Source: Meghimatium bilineatum (Eukaryota > Mollusca > Gastropoda > Stylommatophora > Philomycidae). Taken from it: DNA of 64,000 nucleotides. The position numbers and the translations under genes are program-made. The stretch is taken from positions 67,131,354 to 67,195,353 of the forward strand of contig CM067322.1 of the NCBI GenBank assembly GCA_034231615.1, written 5' to 3'. Shown here piece after piece: positions 55,726 to 64,000 of this stretch. Within the stretch, counting starts at the first letter, position 1. Every line of letters begins with the position of its first letter. The notes below the pieces were generated by a model, which was not told where the DNA came from, made no database searches, and worked only from the letters and a program-made list of their open reading frames with translations.

Positions 55726-56324
55726 TCTAGTCTCGTCTGTTCGATTTCAATTTTGCTGCAGTGAGTACACATCGATCCTTAAAAAGAGGCAATTTTTTGT
55801 CAGACATAATATGTACATTATTTTGTATTTACGTTTAGGAGATTGCGGAGAAGTAGACATATGAGGAGACGGGGCGTAACACAGAATCGAATATCATTCT
55901 TGCTTTTAACAGCGTTATGATAACCATTCTCTGTTAGCAGAAACTAGCATTCTGCCCTTGGCCTACTGTACACATTTAGCACTGTGGAGAGATTGTAAGA
56001 GTTCAAGATAAAATTAGTAAGGGCCCTGAAACGTGACTTTCAAAACTTCATATCACCATTAGTGGCTTACTCGGTTTAAAAATGTAAATCAAATGTTCTA
56101 TAAATAATCATCTGACTCATATTCTTCTTCTTCGTTCGCCTTAGTGTAAGAGGGTGGATTTAGTTATGGTATTTCAGTCATATGAACGCTAGAAAGTTGT
56201 ACTTGCTAGTTGTCGGTGAGTGTATTTGTGAATGTCGGTCAGTGAACTCGCTGTGTTAAATGGTTTTGATTTGTTAGCTGATGGGTAGCCTATTGTAAGT
56301 TATATCCTGCATGCATGACAACTT
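55726..56324. other. Unassigned spacer
   Basis: No gene or repeat recognised. Confidence 0.45.
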
Positions 56325-56480
56325 CAATCCTGAATACATGGCATATAGCACAGTTATCATTCTCAATCCTGAATACATGGCATATAGCACAGTTATCATT
56401 CTCAATCCTGAATACATGGCATATAGCACAGTTATCATTCTCAATCCTGAATACATGGCATATATCACAGTTATCATTCT
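56325..56480. repeat. Short minisatellite, 39-bp unit, four copies
   Basis: Units caatcctgaatacatggcat plus atagcacagttatcattct, near-perfect. 39 is divisible by three, so frames remain open on both strands. Confidence 0.95.
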
Positions 56481-56595
56481 GTGTTCTCCTTTCAGACCTG
56501 TACACCACGGACTTTCTCTTCATGATTTTAGTCATTTTAACTAAACATATTCTAGTGACATGTTACAGAAGAACTGCTAACGTGTGCCTTACGGC

Positions 56596-56768
56596 CAGTG
56601 GCGTAGAGTGGATCAATGGCGCCCGGGGCGGAATCATAATTTTCCGCCCTTGTGACATTTAAAAAATATGTCAGTGATTGTGAAAGACTGGACGAAAATA
56701 AATTTGCCGCCCTCCCGATGATGCCGCCCGGGGCGGTCCGAACTTCCGCCCCCGTCGCTACGCCACTG
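56596..56768. mobile_element. hAT-type MITE, 173 bp
   Basis: Ends CAGTGGCGTAG and CTACGCCACTG are perfect 11-bp inverted repeats. Subterminal GCCCGGGGCGG blocks recur on both sides. Exact 8-bp TSD CTTACGGC at 56588-56595 and 56769-56776. GC-rich compared with its surroundings. Confidence 0.93.
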
Positions 56769-56894
56769 CTTACGGCACATCATATATCTATTTGCGACAA
56801 TTGTTGGTTTTACACTTCTTTAAAATTAAATTAGTTAATTGCATGGCAAGCCCTCTTATTTGACTCTTAAGATATGCACTTTGAGTCATAATTT

Positions 56895-56945
56895 ACCGAT
56901 TCTTTGCTCCCCTTCATGGGCCCATATATGTACGGGTTCCGTTCT
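56895..56945 (-). mobile_element. SINE1 head fragment
   Basis: gattctttgctccccttcat, gggcccatatatgtacggg match the SINE1 5' head only. Confidence 0.55.
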
Positions 56946-57002
56946 GAAATGTAACGTGTTCTTATTGTGTAGTTGTATACATTATATTCACAATTATTCA
57001 GC

Positions 57003-57245
57003 AATCGTTCTCAAATTCCTGCTCGCTGGTAGGATATAATCCGAAGAATGAAATACGATATGTCATGTTTATAGCGTTCGTGCGATATCTGCGCCTTCGG
57101 ACAAACAGTATTTAGCATAGCCTGTGAATCATTTTGACCTATGGGATGGGACAACCAACCCCACCACAACTCTCCTTACTTGTCTCTTACGACACACATA
57201 TATATCTCGATGTTACCATTCTTTGCCCCCATTTCAGTTGTTGTA
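57003..57245 (-). mobile_element. SINE1, diverged
   Basis: atcgttctcaaattcctgct, gatatctgcgccttcgg, gggatgggacaaccaacccc, and a tttgcccccatttc end. Ordered blocks with several gaps. Confidence 0.75.
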
Positions 57246-57284
57246 AAAGGGGCACATTATCGTATCTTTCGTCAATTACACAGT

Positions 57285-57440
57285 CCTGCTGGCTCATCCG
57301 GAATCATCCTTCTAAAGTTGGATTTTACTTTTTTCCGAGATTTTGATTGGTCACTTTATGTATACTTTGTGTCTGCAGCGAATGAACATCCTGGAAAAAG
57401 TCAAATGTATCACTTTTCGAAGGGTGATTCCGAAATTAGC
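57285..57440. mobile_element. Palindromic MITE copy
   Basis: ccggaatcatccttctaaag on the left pairs with the cttttcgaagggtgattccg end on the right; gattttgattggtcac pairs with cagcgaatgaacatc. A good second full copy of the 21936 family. Confidence 0.75.
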
Positions 57441-57799
57441 CTACGGGTCTTAAAAAAGTTGATAGTCACGGATCTACAATTCCAAATCTGTAACACATTG
57501 ATTGACTCGGCGTTTCTCTATTACCTTTTATAACTTTAACATATCAACTAAAAGCTGTAGGTAAGTATCATTTAGACGATGACATCGTGACTACATCAAT
57601 CGATATTCGCCGATCATGAGTTTAAGTGTGTCTACATGGATATTTAGTTTCTCCACATAAAAACTAAAGTAAAATGGATATAACTGGTACGAATAGAACC
57701 GTGCACAAAAATAGGCTAGTCACTGTCAGTCTTAAGGACTAGATCGATGAAGACAGTGCCATGTAGGATGAATATTATAGGCAGCAGTGGCAGAATTGT
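57441..57799. other. Unassigned spacer
   Basis: No gene recognised. Confidence 0.45.
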
Positions 57800-57868
57800 C
57801 CGGCTCTGTGGCCAAGGGTTGATAGCCACGTCCTGAATAGGATATGCTACCGATTTTTTTAGTGGCAG
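57800..57868 (+). mobile_element. SINE3, internally deleted copy
   Basis: The first 18 bases of the head (ccggctctgtggccaagg) are joined directly to the 3' end (gttgatagccacgtcctgaa, taggatatgctacc). Confidence 0.75.
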
Positions 57869-57974
57869 AATTACTGCCATCGCGACATTCATTATTATTG
57901 ATGGTAATGTATTCTGAAATAAACAAATGGAATCATGTCTGCGGTTGAGAGTAGCGTATCTCACCTTACAAAAG

Positions 57975-58525
57975 TTGGTAGCATATCCTATTCAGGAAGC
58001 AGACATCAACCAGCACCCATCATATTTGTTACTATATATTTATTTACAGTGTTTACGATTTAATTCTTTCTCAGCGATCCAGATGCACAATTGCCCGAGG
58101 CGGGATTTGAACCCTGTAAAGCCCTTCTTCTTCTTCTGTGTTCGTTCTCAAACTCCTGCAGATTAGCAGGATGTAGTCCGGAGAACGGAATGCGTTGCGT
58201 CATGGTTTACAGCATGGCTGCAATATCTGCACCTTTATACCTGACACATCCAATTTCAGCATGGCTTTGGGCCACTGACCCTATATGGGATGGGACAGCC
58301 AACACCATCCCATAACCTCCTTAGTCGCCTTTTACGACATGCATGGAAGGTAAACAGTGTTGCTATTCTTTACTCCCCTTTCGGGCCTCGGCAACACACG
58401 GGCGTTATTCGCAGTGTTTACACTTTATTTATTTCTCAACGATCCAGATGCATATTTGCCCGAGGCGGGATGTGAACCCAATAAGGCCGTTATAGACGCG
58501 CGCTCAACCTCACCGCAACAGACCC
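57975..58525 (-). mobile_element. SINE3-type copies interrupted by SINE1
   Basis: 57975-58120 reads as a minus-strand SINE3: tail ttggtagcatatcctattca, then cgatccagatgcacaattgc and a B-box complement gggatttgaaccc. SINE1 (58125-58402) follows. Then 58410-58525 repeats about 80 bases of the same SINE body (agtgtttac ... cgatccagatgcatatttgc, gggatgtgaaccc) and continues through a full tRNA-like head to gacccggc. So there are either two tandem SINE3 relatives or one interrupted copy with local duplication. Confidence 0.65.
58125..58402 (-). mobile_element. SINE1, full length
   Basis: The closest match to the 21395 copy: tgtgttcgttctcaaactcc, gcagattagcaggatgtag, gcgtcatggtttacagc, ccataacctccttagtcgcc, ctttcgggcctcggcaac. 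(CTT)n at 58125-58138 is the complement of its tail. Confidence 0.9.
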
Positions 58526-58654
58526 GGCGACATCAGATGCATCACCATAAGAGGTACCATTAACCAGACATATGATGACGTAACGATATTAATAACACGC
58601 AGCTTTAGCTAAAACGGCATCCAGTAAACATCCAGGATATTGATCATAGAACTT

Positions 58655-58760
58655 TCTATTCCGGGCCCCGTCAGGGGAGCAAAGAATAGCAACACATTTT
58701 ACCTTCTGTGCATGTCGTATGAGGCGATTAAGAAAGTTATGGGATGGAGTTGGTTCATCC
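58655..58760 (+). mobile_element. SINE1, 5' half
   Basis: ccgggccccgtcaggggagc, agaatagcaacacattttac and gttatgggatggagttgg are the sense-strand 5' half. The 3' half is absent here, but one lies in the same orientation at 59797-59888. Confidence 0.75.
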
Positions 58761-59349
58761 AGCACAAATTCTAAGCCGCCAGACCAGCAGAGTGTGAATC
58801 TGACTATATTTTTACGTATGCAGTTGGTCAAGAAAAATACGTGCTTAAACACCGAATTTCCAAATGTACCTGCAGCACATGTTGACCAAATGTGGGTATG
58901 TGAATGAAATAAGTTCTCTATGTGGCCAAAAGAAAAGTGTTACACAATGACTAGATAAAAACCTCAATGAAATTATTTTTTCTATAAGCCATGACACATT
59001 GGAAGACAGCAACGGAACAGAGATATAGGATAGGGCGTTCAACAGTAAAAAAGAAATGACACATCATCTTATGAAAAAATATGAAATTCGGCAGCTCAAC
59101 AACAGAGAATACCTAGAAATCACGGGCAAATCAAACACCATCTAAAGTGATAATAACATGCCCAGCTTGTTCACTAACCTGTGGCGGTCAGCTTAGGACC
59201 TATTAGTCATTTACAAACTCATATACAAGGAGATAAATCTAGATGAGTTTCAAAAAAGTGGACGTAACATAGTGGCCATCATGATTTGTGATGGACGAAC
59301 AACAACTCCAGGGAAGGAAAATATACATTTTACTATTATTTTTTGCCCT
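58761..59349. other. Unassigned spacer
   Basis: No gene recognised. It could be an insertion separating two SINE1 halves, but ends are not evident. Confidence 0.35.
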
Positions 59350-59535
59350 GCTCTATGGCAAAGTGGTATAAAGCGTATCTCAGACGAATAAGGTACCATG
59401 TTCGAATAGCGACAGATACAACTGTGCCTCCTGACCGTTCAGAAAGTAATGGCAACCTGCATTTATATTGCCCATAAAATCACTGAAGTGACAAAAGTCG
59501 GGTCGATTGTTATGTCTTGAATATGCTATACTCTG
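59350..59535 (+). mobile_element. SINE3, diverged
   Basis: gctctatggcaaagtggtat, B-box-like catgttcgaatag, then cctgaccgttcagaaagtaa and gcccataaaatcac. Ends near atgtcttgaatatgctata. Confidence 0.75.
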
Positions 59536-59796
59536 CTCACTTTAAGAATGAAGAGGGTCACAACACGCCCCCATATTACTCCGCTACAACAGGTGATTTT
59601 TAAACAGCTGATGACATGTAAGAACAATATTATTTCAAACATTTTAAAACAATTAAAAACAATATTTAAACTATATTTTTTAAAACCAATTAAACGAAAT
59701 TTAAAAACAATATTATTGGGCACATAACAATCGATTAATGCGTTCTGCGTCCAACAACCAATCAGAAGCACTGACCCACTTCAGTCTTATAGTGAA

Positions 59797-59888
59797 CTGT
59801 AAACCATGACACAACGCATTCCGATCCACTGGACTACATCTTGTTGATCTGCAGGAGTTTGAGAACGAACGCAGACGAAGAAGAAGAA
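59797..59888 (+). mobile_element. SINE1, 3' half
   Basis: gtaaaccatgacacaacgca, ggactacatcttgttgatct, gcaggagtttgagaacgaac and a GAAGAAGAA tail. Confidence 0.8.
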
Positions 59889-60655
59889 TAGTTGTATACC
59901 GAATTTGTGTTTACTTAGCATATCTATGCACTTACATGTATATTATTGGTTTCCCAACACCATCACATGTAGATATTTGTATCTGTATCTCAGTAGATAC
60001 GATCACTGTTGTTTCATATATGATAAAATAATTAGAAACAATGAACATAAACATTTGACTACACAACACATAATATATATGTAAGCACATACTATAGAAG
60101 AAAGATTTGTGATCCTGCACGCATTACCTGGCTAGATATTACGTCGTGTAAACGCTCCTGTGCAGTTGTGCTACCTGAGCACAAAAGGCGACCAAAGAAT
60201 ACTAACACTGACCTGTTATCCGTGCTGTAATATGCCCGTAAAGGTCAGTTGAGGTGGTGTTGAGTACCTTTTCCTGAAGAGCAGTGATTCGCAATGTGGG
60301 TCAAATGACTCAGGGGGGGGGGAGTCCATATTGTTTTGCTGGGGACCCACAATCCCGTCTAATTTTGACAGAAAGGTAACTATTTGGATGACATTAGTGG
60401 CATACGTAATATAGGGCATCGAAGATGGTTTACAGATTGTTTTTTTTATTTCAAGCGGAAGGAAATTTTCTTCGACAGGGGACTCACGCGAACCCTAGAA
60501 GGCGTATTGGTGTACATTGTATACAGGTTGTTCACTACTTGGTGATCCCTCTAACATCAATGCATATCATGAATATGAATATTGAATTGGCTCCAATTGT
60601 GACATATATATGTGTAATAACGTTTATTGCTATTCACACTTTACAGCCTGCTACA
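59889..60655. other. Unassigned spacer with possible single hAT end
   Basis: CAGTGATTCGCAATGTGGG at 60282 is hAT-terminus-like, with a G-run at 60313-60322. No partner end found. Confidence 0.35.
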
Positions 60656-60657
60656 AA

Positions 60658-60696
60658 AGACAACCAGCAGGAGTTTGAGAATGAATGCTGGAGAAA
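60658..60696 (+). mobile_element. SINE1/SINE2 3'-end scrap
   Basis: agcaggagtttgagaatgaa plus tgctgg only. Confidence 0.4.
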
Positions 60697-60944
60697 AAAT
60701 AATTGACTGTCTTCTTTCAGAACAATTTGGCCTTCAAGTCAACACTAACAGGAGATAAATGTTCCAGTGTAGGGTAACAATCCTAAACAGAAATTAGGTA
60801 GCTGGAGTAACACAGGGCAAATATGAAAATAAACAAAAATAGGTATATTTTGATAACATATCTACCTATTTTTGTTGATCTTGATATCAACACTAATAAG
60901 ACTAAGATCATGAATTTACTAACTGTAATTTAAAAAACACTCTC

Positions 60945-61195
60945 AACAGATAAACGATTCAAACAATTGATTACTATTCCTATTTAGGCAGCAATATGAC
61001 ACAAGACGGAGATAAAAAAAAAAAAAAAGAGAGATCTGACAGAATTGCGTTGGACTCAAGTTTGTTCAACTGCCAAACAACTGGAAATAAAAAACAATAT
61101 GTAAATATACCAAACTACGACTGTTAAACTTATTCTAATATCCGCATTAACACATGGTTGTGAAATTTGGAAAATAACAAAAGTACTCCAGAAGT
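60945..61195 (+). pseudogene. RT C-terminal fragment interrupted by SINE2
   Basis: In shifting frames: YLGSNMTQDGD, then DRIALDSSLFNC, and TKLRLLNLF with an HGCEIW block. These are the post-palm RT blocks of a further family. An A-run (61016-61028) breaks the frame. SINE2 (61203) begins right after. Confidence 0.55.
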
Positions 61196-61202
61196 TAATT
61201 TC

Positions 61203-61375
61203 CTTTCTCCTTCTTCAAAGTTCATTCTCAAACTCCCTCTGGTTCTCTCTTGTAGCAGGACAATGGTCCTACTAGATTCCAGCACAATTTAGTCCAGAGA
61301 ATGGAAATGCCTTATGTCATAGTTTTATTAGCGCCAATTACCCGCCACATCCGTCTTCGGTGGGAAATTCATTTG
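61203..61375 (-). mobile_element. SINE2 copy
   Basis: ctccttcttcaaagttcatt, ctctggttctctcttgtagc, ggacaatggtcctactagat and catccgtcttcggtgggaaa match the other SINE2 copies. Confidence 0.8.
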
Positions 61376-61742
61376 AAAATAAATATCTTTGAAAACTTAA
61401 ATATTTATTGGGAAGAATTCAAGTCAAACAAACAATTAAGAAAAGACACAAAACAGCAAAATGTTAATACAACATTAAGAAATAACAGATGGACACATCT
61501 ATCACGGTTAAGGCGGTGTACAGGTTGGGTACATGTGTACACATAAGTTGTGTTCTCTACTTGTGATCCCTCTAACTGACAATGCATATCTTGAATATGA
61601 ATATTGAATGGACTCCACTAGTGGCATATATATATGTAACCACATGTATTAATATTCACACTTTTCTTGTTTCGTGGGATAACAATATTTGTATCGCCCG
61701 TTGCCGTGCGAAGCATTTTGCCAGACAAAGAAGCAACCACTC
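61376..61742. other. Unassigned spacer
   Basis: No gene recognised. Confidence 0.4.
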
Positions 61743-61908
61743 CTTTCTTGTAAAATAATACTCACGTGGAAGACAGGTAATGAAGTCCTACTGAATGACG
61801 ATGAACACACTACACACTATCACTAGCGGATGTTGGCATGAATAAATATGGTACATACAACAAAACAAAACACAGAATATAATCATACAAATGACAATAC
61901 ACAGGACA

Positions 61909-61942
61909 AAGTCGACGTTTCGGACCAATAGGCCTTTTTCAA
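61909..61942 (-). ncRNA. Possible vestigial hammerhead-like motif, minus PLE unit
   Basis: Minus strand reads CTTGAAAAAGGCC, a TATT loop, GGTCCGAAAC and GTCGAC. GGCC/GGTC could form a 4-bp stem II. GAAAC and GTC fit hammerhead positions, but the CUGANGA box is CUUGAAA-like and stem III would be only a palindromic ACGT. Activity is doubtful. Confidence 0.3.
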
Positions 61943-62118
61943 GATACGGACATAACATACAAACATAAAACAAACACAAGTAGAAATGAATGCGTGTCCG
62001 AGTGAAATATGGTCGTTAGATACCGGAAGCATACGAACAGGAAGCACACAAAGACGATAATACAGGTGGAACTAGAGGAAGAAAACGATGACGTAACAAA
62101 GACCAATACGACCGAGAA

Positions 62119-62607
62119 CTAAGCGAAAGAGTGGTCGAAATTGAGTCCAAATGGCTTGATAGTACCCAACTCGAAAATGAGACGATTTTCTAGGGCATAC
62201 CTAGATCTATCATCGGTGGTGTAGGATCTGATGGCAGTGACTTGAATGTCAAGGACACCACTGTGGTCATCGCCATTGAAGTGATTAGCCACAGGAGTGG
62301 GTGTTCTGTGTTTGATAGCATGCAGGTGGTTACAGAAGCGGTCGCTCGGTCTAAGGCCAGTCTCACCGATATATTGCTTACCACAGCGTTTACATATGAT
62401 CACGTAAATAACATTACGGGATTCGCATGTAAAGGCCTCATCGATGGAGAAACTGGCCTTGGGAAATGAGATGGAGCACATCTGAACCACATAAGAACAT
62501 GTGTAGCAACGACCGCGTGAGCAACGAACGGTACCAAAATGGTCAGGTGCAGAGGACCTGAGGTGGCTGTGGACCAAGATGTCAGTCAGATTTTTGTCGC
62601 GCCTATA
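62119..62607 (-). pseudogene. PLE GIY-YIG endonuclease domain (partial, open frame)
   Basis: Encodes the C-terminal nuclease of a PLE polyprotein, which nicks DNA for target-primed copying. Blocks in order: RRDKNLTDILVHSHLRSSAP, CSRGRCYTCSYV (Cys-rich finger), RNVIYVIICKRCGKQYIGET (the VIY...YIG core with a CxxC insert), LRPSDRFCNHL (catalytic Arg region), PVANHFN, ENRLIFELGT (catalytic Glu) and FDHSFA before a stop. The first 35 codons of the longer open frame are antisense to the other unit and are not part of the gene. The RT domain is missing through truncation. Confidence 0.9.
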
Positions 62608-62612
62608 GGCCA

Positions 62613-62835
62613 ACGCTTCTGTAACCACCTGCCTGCTATCAAACACAGAACACCCACTCCTGTTGCTAATCACTTCAACGGCGATGGCCACCGTGGTGTC
62701 CTTGACATTCAAGTCACTGCCATCAGATCCTGCACCACCGATGATAGATCTAGGTACGCCCTAGAAAATCGTCTCATTTTTGAGTTGGGTACTATCAAGC
62801 CATTTGGACTCCATTCCGACCACTCTTTCGCTTAG
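62613..62835 (+). pseudogene. PLE GIY-YIG domain, second unit (truncated)
   Basis: Starts at RFCNHLPAIKHRTPTPVANH and runs open to LENRLIFELGTIKPFG and DHSFA with a stop. It lacks the VIY...YIG core. Nearly identical to the minus unit. Confidence 0.85.
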
Positions 62836-63010
62836 TTCTCGGTCGTATTGGTCTTTGTTACGTCATCGTTTTCTTCCTCTAGTTCCACCTGTATTATCGT
62901 CTTTGTGTACTTCCTGTTCGTATGCTTCCGGTATCTAACTACCATATTTCACTCGGACACGCATTCATTTCTACTTGTTGTTGTTTTATGTCTGTATGTT
63001 ATGTCCGTAT

Positions 63011-63044
63011 CTTGAAAAAGGCCTATTGGTCCGAAACGTCGACT
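63011..63044 (+). ncRNA. Possible vestigial hammerhead-like motif, plus PLE unit
   Basis: Same sequence as in the minus unit. It sits about 175 bases downstream of the PLE stop codon, within the terminal region where PLE hammerheads are known. Related GAAACGTYGA blocks occur at 14881 and 55660. Confidence 0.3.
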
Positions 63045-63254
63045 TTGTCCTGTGTATTGTCATTTGTATGATTATATTCTGTGTTTTGTTTTGTTGTATG
63101 TACCATATTTATTCATGTCAACATCCCCTAGTGATAGTGTGTAGTGTGTTAATCATCATTCAGTAGGACTTCATTACCTGTCTTCCACGTGAGTATTATT
63201 TTCAATTATGTTCTACTAGCAGTACCACCTTCTTTCTTGTAAAATGGATGTGAT

Positions 63255-63430
63255 GGTTTCTAACTAACTTGTGCGATATTTCCGGACCAGGTGTCTTAAC
63301 ATCCTGGTACACATCGGACATAGCATGAAAACAGACTGCCAGTACAATCATTAAAATTAGTACCCGATGGAACAATAAGAAGAGGAAGACCAAGAGGGAC
63401 TCTTCACATAAGAACCGTCAAAGAAGGTAT
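63255..63430 (+). pseudogene. RT C-terminal tail scrap
   Basis: DIGHSMKTDCQYNH, then KLVPDGTIRRGRPRGTLHIR in another frame recall the IGHxxR ... PDGxRxRGRPRxT tail. Frameshift around 63350. Confidence 0.55.
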
Positions 63431-64000
63431 TTTATATAGTTCTCAACAACATTCAATTATTACACACAGTAGCATTACATCGCTCGAACTGGTGAGCTAG
63501 TGGCTTATGACCTGTGCAAAATATTCGGCGCTGATAGATAGAACACTTTAAATCTTAGCGGTGTACAATGCTTTGAGAACAAGTATCACACGCAGAGAGA
63601 TATATTCGAATATTTATATGGTCTTTCTACCCTTCCGCAAACTGCAGAATTGAATTCACGAGCTTCAGCTCTTCTACCAAGCATTCTTTTCTGACAGGTG
63701 TCCATAGCAACTCAGTGCTTTGGGTCATGGTCAGTGAGGTGGGTGTTGCAACCAGCCATGCATTTCCCTCCATCCAAAGGGACTCTCCAATTATACAGTG
63801 GTGATGGTTGAGGACAGTCATGAAGAATGTGGAAGAAGGAAACTAGAACAGCAATACAATGCTGAAGAAGGTCCAACTGAGAAGGGCTAGACAAGTTGAG
63901 CACATGCAATACAAAAAAATATCCCAAAACAGCTGATGTAAGGTGATCTCCTTAAGGAAAAACGACCAGCAGTGGACAGAAGAAACGCTTCAATAACTCA
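63431..64000. other. Unassigned spacer
   Basis: No gene or repeat recognised to the window end. Confidence 0.4.

Larger units (their letters stand above)
61757..63231. mobile_element. Penelope-like element pair, head-to-head, in one 14-bp TSD
   Basis: The insertion is flanked by the exact repeat CTTTCTTGTAAAAT (61743-61756 and 63232-63245). Minus-strand unit: about 62607 to 61757, from the Cys-rich finger through the GIY-YIG domain to the 3' end. Plus-strand unit: about 62613 to 63190, starting inside the GIY-YIG domain and ending at the same 3' sequence (cttccacgtgagtatt). The arms are about 580 bp and very similar, so the locus is a large inverted repeat with a spacer of about 270 bases belonging to the minus unit. 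Inverted or tandem partial copies inside one TSD are known for PLEs. Confidence 0.9.

Noticed and set aside
62620-62712. N-terminal 35 codons of the long minus frame as part of the PLE protein
   Set aside because: They are the antisense of the opposing PLE unit, created by the head-to-head junction.

Overview
This window looks like intergenic or heterochromatin-like nuclear DNA from an invertebrate animal. It is AT-rich and has no bacterial-style operons, no rRNA genes, no convincing host gene and no intact functional tRNA gene. Instead it is densely packed with degraded transposable elements and minisatellites. The mix suggests a lophotrochozoan, perhaps a mollusc: RNase H-bearing non-LTR retrotransposons with short tandem-repeat 3' tails, Penelope-like elements (PLEs), tRNA-derived SINEs, hAT-type miniature elements, and reverse transcriptase (RT) tails ending in a C2H2 finger. 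That placement is inference. I see no species-diagnostic gene.

Layout. 0-5 kb: a 13-bp-TSD retroelement (unclassified region U joined to a family B tail), a 42-bp satellite, and a hAT miniature element carrying a nested family B fragment. 5-9 kb: a 53-bp satellite, SINEs, RT scraps and an AAGTA-rich array. 9-12 kb: RNase H and RT-tail pseudogenes. 12-19 kb: SINEs, a PLE end, a hAT miniature element, a family A retrotransposon copy, and a 29-bp satellite born inside a SINE. 19-24 kb: RT pseudogenes, a SINE with TSD, foldback elements, a perfect 35-bp-arm hairpin and a 31-bp satellite. 24-31 kb: the second family A copy, a 23-bp satellite, an old family B copy and a second U/B composite. 31-37 kb: microsatellites, RT family D, and 32-bp and 24-bp satellites. 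37-48 kb: several RT tails, an inverted pair of family C elements, a degraded PLE, and family D split by an inserted family B. 48-64 kb: SINEs, a hAT element with an internal satellite, small hAT miniature elements, PLE ends, and a head-to-head PLE pair within one TSD.

How the parts relate. Most copies are 5'-truncated and point to a few mobilising families. I name these A (tail of AACT units), B (tail of AATCAAG units), C (tail of GAA units), D (RT only) and PLE. SINE1 and SINE2 end in GAA repeats like family C, which suggests shared mobilisation. At least three minisatellites arose inside mobile elements. Family names A-D, U, R4 and SINE1-4 are labels for this window only. Boundaries without a stated TSD are approximate.
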